A stretch of 64,000 bases of DNA from JAJFFW01 sp965263375 (GCA_965263375.1 OZ253669.1:1-64000), one strand, 5' to 3'. Counted from the stretch's first letter, positions 16,591-25,291 are shown. The notes: a model not told the origin generated them from the sequence alone. Numbers and translations are program-made.

Positions 16591-17109
16591 ATGAAAAATG
16601 CATATGCCGCAGTTCTATTAAGTTCAGTTCTAGTTGTATCCGCCTGTAATAATGAGCAGGCCGATGGCGCCGCCCAAACGGTCAATCAAGTACAACGCGT
16701 TGGCGACGCCGCCAATGGGCGGCAATTATTTGCTGAAAAGGGCTGTGTCATTTGCCATGCGGTGAACGGGGTTGGCGGGAAAGCAGCGCCAGCCCTGGAC
16801 GCCCAGACAGCGCTCGACATTCCTGACCCTGTCGGCTTTGCCGCTCGCATGTGGGTGGGGGCGCCGGCAATGATCGAACTGCAAGGGCTAGAACTTGGGT
16901 ATTCCATCTACCTTCAACCCCAAGAAATTGTCGACCTCGCCACATTCGCAGCAGACGCATCAGAACAAAAAAATCTTAAACTAACAGACCTAGACAAAGG
17001 GCTTGTCAATTCATTCCTTGACGAACAATTTTGGGAAGTGGAAGACTGGCAAGACTTTCTTGAAAATGGCCAAGAAGGCGCGGGCGCACCACCCGAAAAG
17101 ACTGAGTGA
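16591..17109 (+). CDS. Cytochrome c-like lipoprotein
   Basis: A 172-residue protein with a signal peptide ending in a lipobox (VVSAC, C19) and one haem c site, C52-V-I-C55-H56 (GCVICHAVNGVGGKAAPALD). A methionine in the MWVGAPAM segment is a candidate sixth ligand. The C-terminal part is acidic and ends EKTE. It would be a membrane-tethered periplasmic electron carrier. Start ATG 16591 is 16 bases after the ompW stop with AAAGGG upstream, so the two genes probably form one FNR-dependent unit. The redox partner is not evident. Confidence 0.85.
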   Translation: MKNAYAAVLLSSVLVVSACNNEQADGAAQTVNQVQRVGDAANGRQLFAEKGCVICHAVNGVGGKAAPALDAQTALDIPDPVGFAARMWVGAPAMIELQGLELGYSIYLQPQEIVDLATFAADASEQKNLKLTDLDKGLVNSFLDEQFWEVEDWQDFLENGQEGAGAPPEKTE

Positions 17110-17157
17110 ACAGGCATTATCACGCAAGCCGCCTGTTAAAAATCGCCCCTAAACAGT

Positions 17158-17961
17158 TTAGACTTCTTCTGTAAAATGCCGCCAAAATCGATGCCCAAGC
17201 GCATCATATTCCATCATTTTACGGACCATTTTTTCAAACAATGCGCGATCCACCATACCCTCTGGCAATAGTGGATCAAGATTTATGGTGCGAATAACAG
17301 ACTGGCCGACCAATAGTGTTTCGCGCGCCGCTTCAGACAAAGTCATACTCTCAACCGCCCTCTCGCTTTGTTCCATCGCCGCAATCGCCGCGTCATAGGT
17401 TTTTTCAAGATCCGCACGCGCCCAAAGGCTCTCCCAATTTACTGGGGCGATATGCGCATTCGCATTAATCAGAACGGCATTTTCTTCTAAGCCCAATCTA
17501 AAAAGGGCCTCACTAATATCTGGCAAATTCTGCACTAAGTTGCCCGGCCTTACCCACAAGCCCCCAACACTTTGTGCAAAGCCAAATAAACGCAAAGCTT
17601 GCTCACGCGCGCGTAATCTTTTTTTATCCGTACGGCCCAGTTGAGCCGTGTGAACCGCAAGCCACCCCCCATCCCAAGGCCGTGTCTTTTCAAGAGCGTA
17701 TCGCCATGCTTGCGTTGCATCACTAAAGGCTTGCGCCTTGGGGCCGATCTTATAGACCCCCCTGTCCGGACTTTCCATTAGCCCATCTTTGGTTAAGCGA
17801 GTGACAGCCATGCGCATGGCGGCTGCATCAATATCGAATAACGCGGCGCCTGCGATAAGATTTCCAACTGGCAAACTTGCGCCTTTGCGCGCCGCTAAAA
17901 GTGATAACGCCAAATTGCGCGCCGTGAGCTCCTTTGCGGAGATTAATTTGAAATAAAACAT
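17158..17961 (-). CDS. PaaX-like transcriptional regulator
   Basis: A 267-residue protein with the PaaX arrangement: an N-terminal winged helix (ALSLLAARKGASLPVGNLIAGAALFDIDAAAMRMAVTRLTKDGLME with SPDRGVYKIG as the wing), a central domain starting WDGGWLAVHTAQL, and a C-terminal helical region. PaaX itself responds to phenylacetyl-CoA; here the divergent neighbour is a fatty acid desaturase, so an acyl-CoA-type ligand is plausible but not shown. Start ATG 17961 is next to a perfect palindrome ACACT-T-AGTGT that lies inside the promoter of the divergent gene. Confidence 0.8.
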   Translation of the reverse strand: MFYFKLISAKELTARNLALSLLAARKGASLPVGNLIAGAALFDIDAAAMRMAVTRLTKDGLMESPDRGVYKIGPKAQAFSDATQAWRYALEKTRPWDGGWLAVHTAQLGRTDKKRLRAREQALRLFGFAQSVGGLWVRPGNLVQNLPDISEALFRLGLEENAVLINANAHIAPVNWESLWARADLEKTYDAAIAAMEQSERAVESMTLSEAARETLLVGQSVIRTINLDPLLPEGMVDRALFEKMVRKMMEYDALGHRFWRHFTEEV

Positions 17962-17964
17962 TTA

Positions 17965-17994
17965 TTGACACTTAGTGTGGTTGTTTGTTATATT
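17965..17994 (+). promoter_or_regulatory. Desaturase promoter with overlapping palindrome
   Basis: TTGACA (17965-17970), an 18-base spacer and TATATT (17989-17994) form a good housekeeping promoter pointing at the desaturase gene, with the start expected near 18001. The palindrome ACACT-T-AGTGT (17968-17978) overlaps the -35 box, the right place for a repressor operator. Confidence 0.7.
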
Positions 17995-18023
17995 TTGCTA
18001 AATTATAAGCATAGAAGAATTCC

Positions 18024-18929
18024 ATGCCCCAACAAGCCATTGTTTCCAAACCAATTTTGTCGGATGTACTTTCTAAAGAAGAATTACGCGCCTTAAGCCA
18101 GACATCCAACATGAAGGCGGCATTGATTTTGACTTGTAATTGGCTGCTTATGGCGTTCGCCTTTGCAATCGCCATTATATGGCCAAATCCTGTGACAATT
18201 CTGCTTGGGGTCATTCTTCTCGCGGGGCGGCAACTAAGTCTTTCTGTATTAATGCATGACTGCGCCCATCACGCATTTTTCACTGAAAAGAAAGTCGATG
18301 ACTTTGTCGGGCGTTGGCTGACTGGCGGCCCCATGAACATCTGTGTTTTTGCTTACCGTGACTATCATTTACGCCACCATCAACATGGCGGCACCGCGCT
18401 TGATCCTGACCGGATTATGACGGACCAATACCCAGTAAGCCGCGCAAGCATAAAGCGGAAATTCAAGCGCGACCTTACAGGCCAAACCGGCTTCCGTGAC
18501 ACAGTCGTTAAATTTAAAAATTTCCAGTTTAAGCAAAGCAGCCCCTGGCTTGTCTTCCATCTGTCGCTTATCGCTGGCTTGTTGATCGTTGGCGCGCCAT
18601 GGGCGTATTTAATGTGGTGGGCCGCGGAAATTTTTGTTTATCCAGCCCTCATGCGGCTACGCCAAATCGGGGAACACGGGGTCGCACAAAACCGCGATAG
18701 CCTTGATGCACGCGACAATACAAACACCACAATCGCAACTTGGTGGGAACGGCTTTTGATCACTCCAAACAATGTTAATTTCCACACAGAGCACCATTAT
18801 TTTGCCGCCGTTCCAAGCTATAACCTGCCCAAGCTACATCGGATTTTATCGTCACGCGGGTTTTACAAGGGCTTTGATTGTGTAACACCAGACTTCAAGG
18901 GTGTTCTAAGAAAAGCTGTTCGCCCCTGA
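18024..18929 (+). CDS. Membrane fatty acid desaturase family protein
   Basis: A 301-residue membrane di-iron enzyme of the fatty acid desaturase superfamily. The three histidine boxes are complete: H78-DCAH-H83, H115-LRHHQ-H121 and H254-TEHH in NFHTEHHYF. Hydrophobic pairs lie before box 1 and between boxes 2 and 3. The superfamily also includes hydroxylases (such as carotene ketolase/hydroxylase relatives), so the exact substrate cannot be read from sequence. It has its own promoter and faces a PaaX-like regulator gene, suggesting acyl-chain or lipid-responsive control. Confidence 0.85.
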   Translation: MPQQAIVSKPILSDVLSKEELRALSQTSNMKAALILTCNWLLMAFAFAIAIIWPNPVTILLGVILLAGRQLSLSVLMHDCAHHAFFTEKKVDDFVGRWLTGGPMNICVFAYRDYHLRHHQHGGTALDPDRIMTDQYPVSRASIKRKFKRDLTGQTGFRDTVVKFKNFQFKQSSPWLVFHLSLIAGLLIVGAPWAYLMWWAAEIFVYPALMRLRQIGEHGVAQNRDSLDARDNTNTTIATWWERLLITPNNVNFHTEHHYFAAVPSYNLPKLHRILSSRGFYKGFDCVTPDFKGVLRKAVRP

Positions 18930-19117
18930 CTGAGGGTTAAGCACCCTAGCGATCCCCAAGCCATTTTATCGAACAAACCTTCGCCAATGGCGCTTATTTG
19001 AGCGTAAAAAGCGAACAATTAAGCGATTTGATATCCAGGCCAAGTTGCGGCATAACTGCCCAAAACAAGCATAAAACCAAAAAAAGCTATAATGCATCAG
19101 TTCCATCGAGGACCAAT

Positions 19118-20002
19118 ATGACATCCGCAGCTATTATCGACGGAAAAGCGATCGCTGAAACTATCGCACATGAAGTTGCACAAGATTGTAATGCGTTCAT
19201 TGGCGAAACGGGCGTTAAGCCGGGGCTTGCCGTTATTTTAGTTGGCGAGGACCCAGCAAGCGCCGTTTATGTCCGCAATAAGAACAAACGCGCGTCCAGC
19301 CTGGGTTTTCAATCCACACAGCACACACTTTCAGCTGAAACAACGCAGTCTGAGCTTGCGAGCTTAATTGATCAGCTAAACCAAGACAGTCAAGTGCATG
19401 GTATATTGCTCCAATTGCCGTTACCTCAGCACTTAAACGCCGCTGCTTTGCTTGAGCGCATTTCGCCAGAAAAAGACGTAGACGGATTTCACCCCATTAA
19501 TGTTGGCCGACTAGGCACGGGCGATATGGCGCACGCGCTCGTTCCTTGCACACCAGCCGGATGCCTTGAACTTGCCAAACGCACCCGAAAAGCGCCGCTT
19601 GAAGGGCTTGAAGTTGTTGTTGTTGGGCGCTCAAACATTGTTGGCAAACCTGCTGCTCAGCTGTTCTTAGCCCAAAACTGCACCGTCACCATCGCCCACA
19701 GCAAAACCCAAAACATCGAGACGACAGCGCGTCGCGCAGATATTTTGATCGCCGCCGCGGGCCGCCCGGAAATGATCACCGCCGATTGGGTAAAACCTGG
19801 CGCCATGGTCCTTGATGTTGGGATTAACCGGGTTGAACGCGGCGGTAAATCACGCCTTGTCGGTGACGTCGCGTTTGACGAAGTTTCCAATGTCGCTGGC
19901 GCCATTACGCCTGTCCCCGGCGGTGTCGGCCCCATGACAATCACAATGCTGATGAAAAACACTTTAACGGCGGCGAAACGTTTAACCGCGTCTCAAGGCT
20001 AA
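19118..20002 (+). CDS. folD: Methylenetetrahydrofolate dehydrogenase/cyclohydrolase
   Basis: A 294-residue bifunctional enzyme that oxidises 5,10-methylene-THF to methenyl-THF and hydrolyses it to 10-formyl-THF. The family motifs are present: VGEDPASAVYVRNKNKRA with the catalytic YxxxK, QLPLPQHLN, PEKDVDGFHP, the NADP-site VVVGRSNIVGKPAA and the C-terminal TPVPGGVGPMTITML. The start is ATG 19118, five bases after GAGGA; an upstream in-frame extension to 18998 has no ribosome site and no similarity to the family. It stands alone between the desaturase and squalene-hopene cyclase. Confidence 0.95.
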   Translation: MTSAAIIDGKAIAETIAHEVAQDCNAFIGETGVKPGLAVILVGEDPASAVYVRNKNKRASSLGFQSTQHTLSAETTQSELASLIDQLNQDSQVHGILLQLPLPQHLNAAALLERISPEKDVDGFHPINVGRLGTGDMAHALVPCTPAGCLELAKRTRKAPLEGLEVVVVGRSNIVGKPAAQLFLAQNCTVTIAHSKTQNIETTARRADILIAAAGRPEMITADWVKPGAMVLDVGINRVERGGKSRLVGDVAFDEVSNVAGAITPVPGGVGPMTITMLMKNTLTAAKRLTASQG

Positions 20003-20066
20003 CACCCAATTCGCCTCTAATAATTGCCAAGCTTCGTTGAATCCGAGCCTTAGGGCGCGAAGCTTT

Positions 20067-20092
20067 ACATCAAAACATGACATCAAAACATG
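20067..20092. repeat. Perfect 13-base tandem repeat upstream of shc
   Basis: ACATCAAAACATG occurs twice head to tail (20067-20079, 20080-20092) with no differences, 90 bases before the squalene-hopene cyclase start. It could be a slippage product or paired regulator sites. Confidence 0.85.
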
Positions 20093-20182
20093 GACCTTGC
20101 TGTCGCATTCGCAATGGAGCAATCCTTTGCTAAAATGGCTTCTCAGTTCACTTAAGTCATTGTAATTGTGAGAGCTTCCCAT

Positions 20183-22228
20183 ATGGATACGCAAACGCTA
20201 GAGCCCGCAAGTCCAGCGAATGAGGATCGTTCGAATTTCGACGCCCAATTATCCGGCGCCATTAAAAGCGCTGGGGGCTGGCTCGCCAAATCCCAAAAAA
20301 CCGATGGCTATTGGGTTGGCCGCCTTGAATCCAATGTCTGCATGGAGGCGGAATGGATTTTGGCGCTTTGGTTTGTCGGATTGGAAGATCACCCGCTGCG
20401 CGAACGCTTGGCCAAGGCCCTATTGCGCGAACAGCGCGCGGATGGCTCATGGGAAATCTACAAAGACGCCCCCGCAGGCGACATCAATACAACGGTTGAG
20501 GCTTATGCGGCGCTGCGTTCCGTCGGGTTTGATAAGGATGAGCCCGCCCTCGCAAAAGCGCGCGAATGGATTTTCCAAAAGGGGGGCTTAAGAAATATCC
20601 GTGTCTTTACACGTTATTGGCTCGCACTCATTGGGGAGTGGCCCTGGGAAAGCACGCCGAACGTTCCTCCTGAAGTTATCTTTTTCCCGAACTGGTTCCC
20701 ATTTTCAATCTACAATTTTGCTCAATGGGCCCGCGCGACCCTTATGCCCATTGCGGTCCTAAGCGCTCGACGTCCGATGCGCGCTTTACCTCTTGAAAGC
20801 CGTCTTAACGAATTATTCCCGAATGGCCGCGCGGCCTTTGACTACAAGCTACCCAAGAAGTTTAACGCTGATATATATGACGACTTTTTCTTAACTGCTG
20901 ATCGGGTCTTACACACCCTGCAGTCAGCAGGCCTTACCCCTGGACGCAAGGGCGCTGTTAAACGATCTCTTGAATGGATTATTCAGCACCAAGATGCTGA
21001 CGGCGTGTGGGGCGGAATTCAACCCCCGTGGATCTATAGCTTAATGGCGCTGTACAATGAAGGTTACGCCCATGACCACCCGGTCGTCGCCAAAGCGCTC
21101 GCCGCCCTTGATGACCCACGTTGGCGCGTTGATGTTGAAGACGCCACATTCATCCAAGCATCGACCTCACCGGTTTGGGACACGGTCCTTGCGTTGCTCG
21201 CTTTTGAAGATTCAAATGAAAGGCATGAATATCCTTCACAAATCGATACGGCAGTCCAATGGGTCTTAGACCAACAGGTAAAACGCCCCGGCGATTGGCA
21301 GGAAAAAGTTCCTCATGTTGCGCCAGGCGGATGGGCATTTGAATACAAAAACTATTTCTATCCCGATACAGATGATACTGCGGTTGCGCTAATCGCCCTT
21401 TCACCCTTTAAAGATGATCCCAAATGGCGTGCAAAAGGCATCAATGACGCAATCAAGCTTGGCGTCGACTGGCTGTTTGGCATGCAGAGCAGTTGCGGAG
21501 GATGGGGCGCTTTCGACAAGGACAATAACAAAGCCTTGACGACGAAAATACCCTTTTGCGACTTTGGCGAAGCACTCGACCCGCCATCAGTTGATGTCAC
21601 CGCCCATATTGTCGAAGCGTTCGGCAAGCTCGGCTTTCAAAAAGACCACCCAAATATCAAGCACGCGCTTGATTATCTAAAAGCCGAGCAAGAAGAAAAT
21701 GGCTCATGGTTCGGCCGTTGGGGCGTCAACTATATTTACGGCGTCGGCTCAGTCCTGCCAGCGCTTGAGGCGATCGGCGAGGATATGAGCCAGGAATGGA
21801 TCACCCGCGCGGGCGACTGGCTTTTATCTAAGCAACAGTCCGATGGCGGCTGGGGTGAAAGCTGCGCCTCCTATATGGATCCTGATATGGCCGGACGCGG
21901 CAAGACAACCGCCTCCCAAACCGCTTGGGCTTTAATGGGGCTGTGCGCCCTAGAGCGCAAAAGCGATAAAGACGCGATTGAAAAAGGTCTTACTTTTTTG
22001 ATGGAACGTCAAAAAGAAGGCTCTTGGGACGAACCGGAATATACTGGTACAGGCTTTCCTGGTTATGGTGTTGGCGCAACCATCAAACTGACAGACCCCG
22101 CACTGAAAGAGCAACTAAAACAAGGCGCAGAGTTAAGCCGCGCCTTTATGATCAACTATAATCTTTACCGGCACTATTTTCCGTTGATGGCTATGGGCCG
22201 CGCCCGCAAAGCGCTCGCGCATTTTTAG
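20183..22228 (+). CDS. shc: Squalene-hopene cyclase
   Basis: A 681-residue class II triterpene cyclase that converts squalene to hopene, the first committed step of hopanoid synthesis. The catalytic acid motif is D395-T-D397-D398 (YPDTDDTAVAL), and multiple QW repeats (such as QKTDGYWVGRL, QDADGVWGG, QSSCGGWGAFD, QSDGGWGES) are distributed along the chain. I chose ATG 20183 (MDTQTLEP) over GTG 20168. Other hpn genes are not adjacent; the neighbours are folD and a convergent receptor gene. A bidirectional terminator follows. Confidence 0.95.
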   Translation: MDTQTLEPASPANEDRSNFDAQLSGAIKSAGGWLAKSQKTDGYWVGRLESNVCMEAEWILALWFVGLEDHPLRERLAKALLREQRADGSWEIYKDAPAGDINTTVEAYAALRSVGFDKDEPALAKAREWIFQKGGLRNIRVFTRYWLALIGEWPWESTPNVPPEVIFFPNWFPFSIYNFAQWARATLMPIAVLSARRPMRALPLESRLNELFPNGRAAFDYKLPKKFNADIYDDFFLTADRVLHTLQSAGLTPGRKGAVKRSLEWIIQHQDADGVWGGIQPPWIYSLMALYNEGYAHDHPVVAKALAALDDPRWRVDVEDATFIQASTSPVWDTVLALLAFEDSNERHEYPSQIDTAVQWVLDQQVKRPGDWQEKVPHVAPGGWAFEYKNYFYPDTDDTAVALIALSPFKDDPKWRAKGINDAIKLGVDWLFGMQSSCGGWGAFDKDNNKALTTKIPFCDFGEALDPPSVDVTAHIVEAFGKLGFQKDHPNIKHALDYLKAEQEENGSWFGRWGVNYIYGVGSVLPALEAIGEDMSQEWITRAGDWLLSKQQSDGGWGESCASYMDPDMAGRGKTTASQTAWALMGLCALERKSDKDAIEKGLTFLMERQKEGSWDEPEYTGTGFPGYGVGATIKLTDPALKEQLKQGAELSRAFMINYNLYRHYFPLMAMGRARKALAHF

Positions 22229-22240
22229 TCAAGTCATTGA

Positions 22241-22259
22241 CCTCCACCGAAGGTGGGGG
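22241..22259. repeat. Dispersed hairpin repeat, copy 2
   Basis: CCTCCACC-GAA-GGTGGGGG, with one wobble pair, flanked by aaGTCATTGA and TTTATGATAGAATAAAAAA as in the other copies. It lies between the shc stop and the terminator. Confidence 0.85.
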
Positions 22260-22278
22260 TTTATGATAGAATAAAAAA

Positions 22279-22302
22279 GGCCCCACGAAAACTCGTGGGG
22301 CC
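22279..22302. terminator. Bidirectional terminator between shc and TonB receptor gene
   Basis: The stem GGCCCCACGA/TCGTGGGGCC has ten perfect pairs around AAAC. A T-rich run follows on the plus strand and an A-run precedes it, so it can end both the converging shc and receptor transcripts. Confidence 0.9.
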
Positions 22303-22333
22303 CAATATTTTTTTGGCAAAACCTGATCAGTGG

Positions 22334-24544
22334 TTAGAACCGACCAGTCAAGCTGACCTTCACGTTCCGTCCTGGAAGCGGCGCAAGGTCTTTAATGAAA
22401 GATGTGTGCAAACGCACTTCTTCATTCGTGAGGTTATCACCAACAACGCGAAGCGTAATCGCTTCATTATTGAACGGCCGGAAAGCGACAAGCGCGTTTA
22501 AGACCGTGTAGCCATCTGTGGCCAGCTCAAACTCGGTCACATCATCTTGTTCAGACGCAAATTCAAGCTCAACACGCGCATCAATCTGATCCGAACGCGC
22601 CTCAATTCCGACAAGTCCAGACAATGGCGGAATACGAGGAAGATTGTCGTTCCCAGAAGCATCCGTTGTCGCCCGAACATAATCAAGAGACGCATCGCCG
22701 TGGATGTCAAAAAGACCGACACGGGTAAGCTCGCCCTCCGCTTGAATTTCAAAACCGCGGAAAGCAGCATCTTCAGCAACGAATTGGAAGACCGGCAATT
22801 CATCTTCCTCTTCGCCAGTCGGCGTCTCATAAATAAAATCTTTATAAGATGTATAATAGCCGCTGATAGAAAGAGACATCTGGTTGACACGTACACGCGC
22901 CGTCGCCTCAACGCCGCGCGCAACCTCTTCATCTAAATTCTGGTCGCCAATTTCAAACGCGTTAGTGGCAAGGTGCGGCCCGTTTGAGAACAGCTCCTCA
23001 GATGATGGCGCCCGTTCAGTACGGTAACCATTCAAACCAACAAACAGAATGTCGTTTACTTTCCAGACAGCGCCAGCTGAGACAGAAAAACTGTCAAAGC
23101 TACGTTCAAAACCTGGGGCGGCGAAATTGCCTTCTGTTTCCTCAAAAGCAGGCTCAACGACTTCAAAGTCGGTGTGCTCATAACGGGCGCCTAACTCTAA
23201 ACGCCATGGACCGCTCTCATACTGTTCCAAAGCGAACAAACCATATTGGAACATTTCGGTTGGCGGAACGAAAGCTTCTTCCCCGATGGCGGAAAAATCA
23301 CGGCTTCGGAAGTGAAAGCCAACAGCGCCATCAATGTCGCCGCCAAAAGCGTTATAGGTCTTGTTGACGAGCTCAAAACGGCCTTCAAATCCTTCGTTTG
23401 AAAATACTGTGCCTTGCTCCCCATTCGGCTCAAACTCGATATGTTCATAGTCGGCATAGCCAAAACGAACCTTCACTTTTTGGAAGAGCGCAAAATCACC
23501 GTCAACTTCCCCGACGAGGTCGAAACGACGCTGTTTCAGATCAAGGGTGACGCCGCCTTCTTCCTCTTCTTCTTCGTGATCTTCGTCCCCGTGGTCTTCG
23601 TCTTCGCCCTCTTCATCCTCGTGCTCATGGTGGCCATGACCGCCAGGCAAGCCGTAATTGCTATCCATCAAAGTGCCAGAGACGCCGAAGAAGCCATTTT
23701 CAAAGATCCAAGAAAGACCAGCAGAACCGCCATAAGTTTCAAGGCGTGAATTTTCTAGAACGCCAAAGGCTTCCGCCTCTTCCTCGTGCTCTTCTTCATC
23801 CTCGTGCTCGTCCTCGTCTTCATGCTCTTCGGCCTCTTCCGCTGCACGGAAAGCTGCGGACTCAGCAAATCCTGGGATCTCATAATCGCTTGCTTCGCGG
23901 TAGAAACCGTCGGCATGCAAAACGAGTTTACCTTTGCTGAATTCACCAAGCGTAATGTCTGTGCCGCCAGCCGATTCAAATCCATTATCTACGGTTGAAC
24001 CGCCAACGCGAAGGGCGCCGTCGAAACCATCTTCCGGCGCTTCACGCGGAATAGTGCCGGTAAATACGTTAACGACACCGCCTGCCGCAGAAGAACCGTA
24101 AAGTAGTGTGCCTGCACCGCGGACAATCTCGATGCGCTCTGCTGTCGCTGGCGAAACCGCAACCGCGTGGTCTGGGCTAGAGGCGGAAACGTCGATCGAT
24201 CCGATGCCATCTTGCAAGACCCGAATACGACCGCCCCCAAGGCCGCGAATAACTGGGCGGCTTGCGCCAGCGCCAAAGAAGGATGATGAAACGCCAGGCT
24301 GACGACGCAGAATTTCGCCGATTGTATTCTCAAGCCGATTCTGCAGCTCTTCACCCGAAACAACAGACGTATTCACGATTGTTTCGCCAACCGAACGCTC
24401 AATCGGCGAGGCCGTAATAACAATTCTATCAAACGCTGGATCATTAAACTTTTCCCCATCATCAGCCAGCGCCGAAAAGACAGGATTTGCAGCGCCCAAT
24501 GCCAAAGCTGCGGCGCTAAATTTCAATTGGTTCTTCAAAAACAT
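22334..24544 (-). CDS. TonB-dependent outer membrane receptor with His/Glu/Asp-rich loops (ZnuD-like)
   Basis: A 736-residue receptor with a signal peptide, a plug domain (FDRIVITASPIERSVGETIVNTSVVSGEELQ to GGGVVNVFTG-type residues) and a beta-barrel ending in VKVSLTGRF. Two long inserts are extremely rich in His, Glu and Asp: one near residues 228-258 and one near 300-328 (HGHHEHEDEEGEDEDHGDED). Such loops are typical of metal receptors of the ZnuD group for zinc and of relatives for copper or nickel. AAGGAG precedes ATG 24544. A His-rich DUF2946-like gene is upstream in the same direction. The metal cannot be decided from sequence. Confidence 0.85.
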   Translation of the reverse strand: MFLKNQLKFSAAALALGAANPVFSALADDGEKFNDPAFDRIVITASPIERSVGETIVNTSVVSGEELQNRLENTIGEILRRQPGVSSSFFGAGASRPVIRGLGGGRIRVLQDGIGSIDVSASSPDHAVAVSPATAERIEIVRGAGTLLYGSSAAGGVVNVFTGTIPREAPEDGFDGALRVGGSTVDNGFESAGGTDITLGEFSKGKLVLHADGFYREASDYEIPGFAESAAFRAAEEAEEHEDEDEHEDEEEHEEEAEAFGVLENSRLETYGGSAGLSWIFENGFFGVSGTLMDSNYGLPGGHGHHEHEDEEGEDEDHGDEDHEEEEEEGGVTLDLKQRRFDLVGEVDGDFALFQKVKVRFGYADYEHIEFEPNGEQGTVFSNEGFEGRFELVNKTYNAFGGDIDGAVGFHFRSRDFSAIGEEAFVPPTEMFQYGLFALEQYESGPWRLELGARYEHTDFEVVEPAFEETEGNFAAPGFERSFDSFSVSAGAVWKVNDILFVGLNGYRTERAPSSEELFSNGPHLATNAFEIGDQNLDEEVARGVEATARVRVNQMSLSISGYYTSYKDFIYETPTGEEEDELPVFQFVAEDAAFRGFEIQAEGELTRVGLFDIHGDASLDYVRATTDASGNDNLPRIPPLSGLVGIEARSDQIDARVELEFASEQDDVTEFELATDGYTVLNALVAFRPFNNEAITLRVVGDNLTNEEVRLHTSFIKDLAPLPGRNVKVSLTGRF

Positions 24545-24570
24545 TTGGGTTGCTCCTTGCTAACACCCAT

Positions 24571-24586
24571 GCGCCGTAAAAGGCGC
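24571..24586 (-). other. Small hairpin in the DUF2946-like/receptor intergenic gap
   Basis: GCGCC-GTAAAA-GGCGC forms a five-pair hairpin 27 bases upstream of the receptor start, within the 123-base gap of the presumed operon. It might affect message processing; no U-tract follows, so it is not a terminator. Confidence 0.4.
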
Positions 24587-24667
24587 GCATCCACAAAACT
24601 TGTTAGCCGACAACCTTTTCGTGAAGACTTGCCGACCGCCTAATCTCAAACTCAAAAAAATGTGTGA

Positions 24668-25060
24668 TTAAAGAACAGGCGGCGCGCGGGAATGTTGGCT
24701 GAGGGCGCGATGTCCTGAAACATGCGCAACGACACGCGCTGAAAGCGCAGCATGCTCAGCATTTAGGGATGTCTCAAAGGAAATTGAGGTATGAGCCTCA
24801 TCGTCAAGGCGATCACCGAGTAAACAAACCGAACATTCAGCAGCCGTGTGGCTTGGCCCATCATGTTCGTCAAGACCATGATGATCGTAAAGAGCCGTCA
24901 GCTCAGATAGATCGACGATAGTGTGATGATGATGATCGTCACCTTCATGGGTATGGGCGGCGATGAGAAGCTGAGCCCCAACAAAGCTTAAGATAAGCGC
25001 CCAACACCGAAGCGGTGTTAGTGACCTTATAGCCTGGCGATACAAGCCATGCTTTCTCAT
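24668..25060 (-). CDS. His-rich periplasmic/membrane protein, DUF2946-like
   Basis: A 130-residue protein with a hydrophobic N-terminal segment (LRCWALILSFVGAQLLIAA), then HTHEGDDHHHH, more scattered histidines (YDHHGLDEHDGPSH) and a C-S-V-C pair (AECSVCLL). The order of hydrophobic leader, His cluster and C-x-x-C is the DUF2946 pattern, often found with metal transport genes. It would bind a transition metal outside the inner membrane. It lies 123 bases upstream of the metal-type TonB receptor, in the same direction. A palindrome GTGATTTAGTCAC at 25104-25116 lies upstream and might be an operator. Confidence 0.75.
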   Translation of the reverse strand: MRKHGLYRQAIRSLTPLRCWALILSFVGAQLLIAAHTHEGDDHHHHTIVDLSELTALYDHHGLDEHDGPSHTAAECSVCLLGDRLDDEAHTSISFETSLNAEHAALSARVVAHVSGHRALSQHSRAPPVL

Positions 25061-25103
25061 CCTATTTGCCCCACACGATGCGCTTTTGCGCGATACCCTA
25101 AAA

Positions 25104-25116
25104 GTGATTTAGTCAC
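25104..25116. promoter_or_regulatory. Palindrome upstream of the His-rich gene
   Basis: GTGA-TTTAG-TCAC lies 44 bases upstream of start 25060. It does not match a Zur consensus well, so the regulator is unknown. Confidence 0.3.
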
Positions 25117-25230
25117 ATATCATAAGGTAAACGCTCATTGCAACTGAGGCTTAAGGGCGATGACAGTGAAAAACCAGAACATGTTCTAACTGTGCACCAG
25201 AAGACATAACATAGGGCGCCAATCATGACC

Positions 25231-25249
25231 GCCACCGATGTTGGCGGTT
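25231..25249 (+). other. Hairpin resembling a terminator or degenerate repeat
   Basis: CCGCCA and TGGCGG pair around CCGATGT and are followed by TTTTTT on the plus strand. The sequence is reminiscent of the dispersed hairpin family but lacks the GTCATTGA flank. No plus-strand gene ends here. Confidence 0.5.
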
Positions 25250-25266
25250 TTTTGAATAAAGAAAAA

Positions 25267-25291
25267 AGGCGCGATCAAACCGATCGCGCCT
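25267..25291 (-). terminator. Terminator of glnK-amtB
   Basis: AGGCGCGATC/GATCGCGCCT is a ten-pair stem with a five-base loop; on the minus strand it is followed by TTTTTTC. It lies 36 bases beyond the amtB stop. Confidence 0.9.

Noticed and set aside
22984..23367. Plus-strand open frames opposite the TonB receptor
   Set aside because: Composition reflects the antisense of the receptor; no family features.
25100..25120. Zur box upstream of the His-rich metal gene
   Set aside because: The palindrome GTGATTTAGTCAC does not match the alphaproteobacterial Zur motif well enough to name it.
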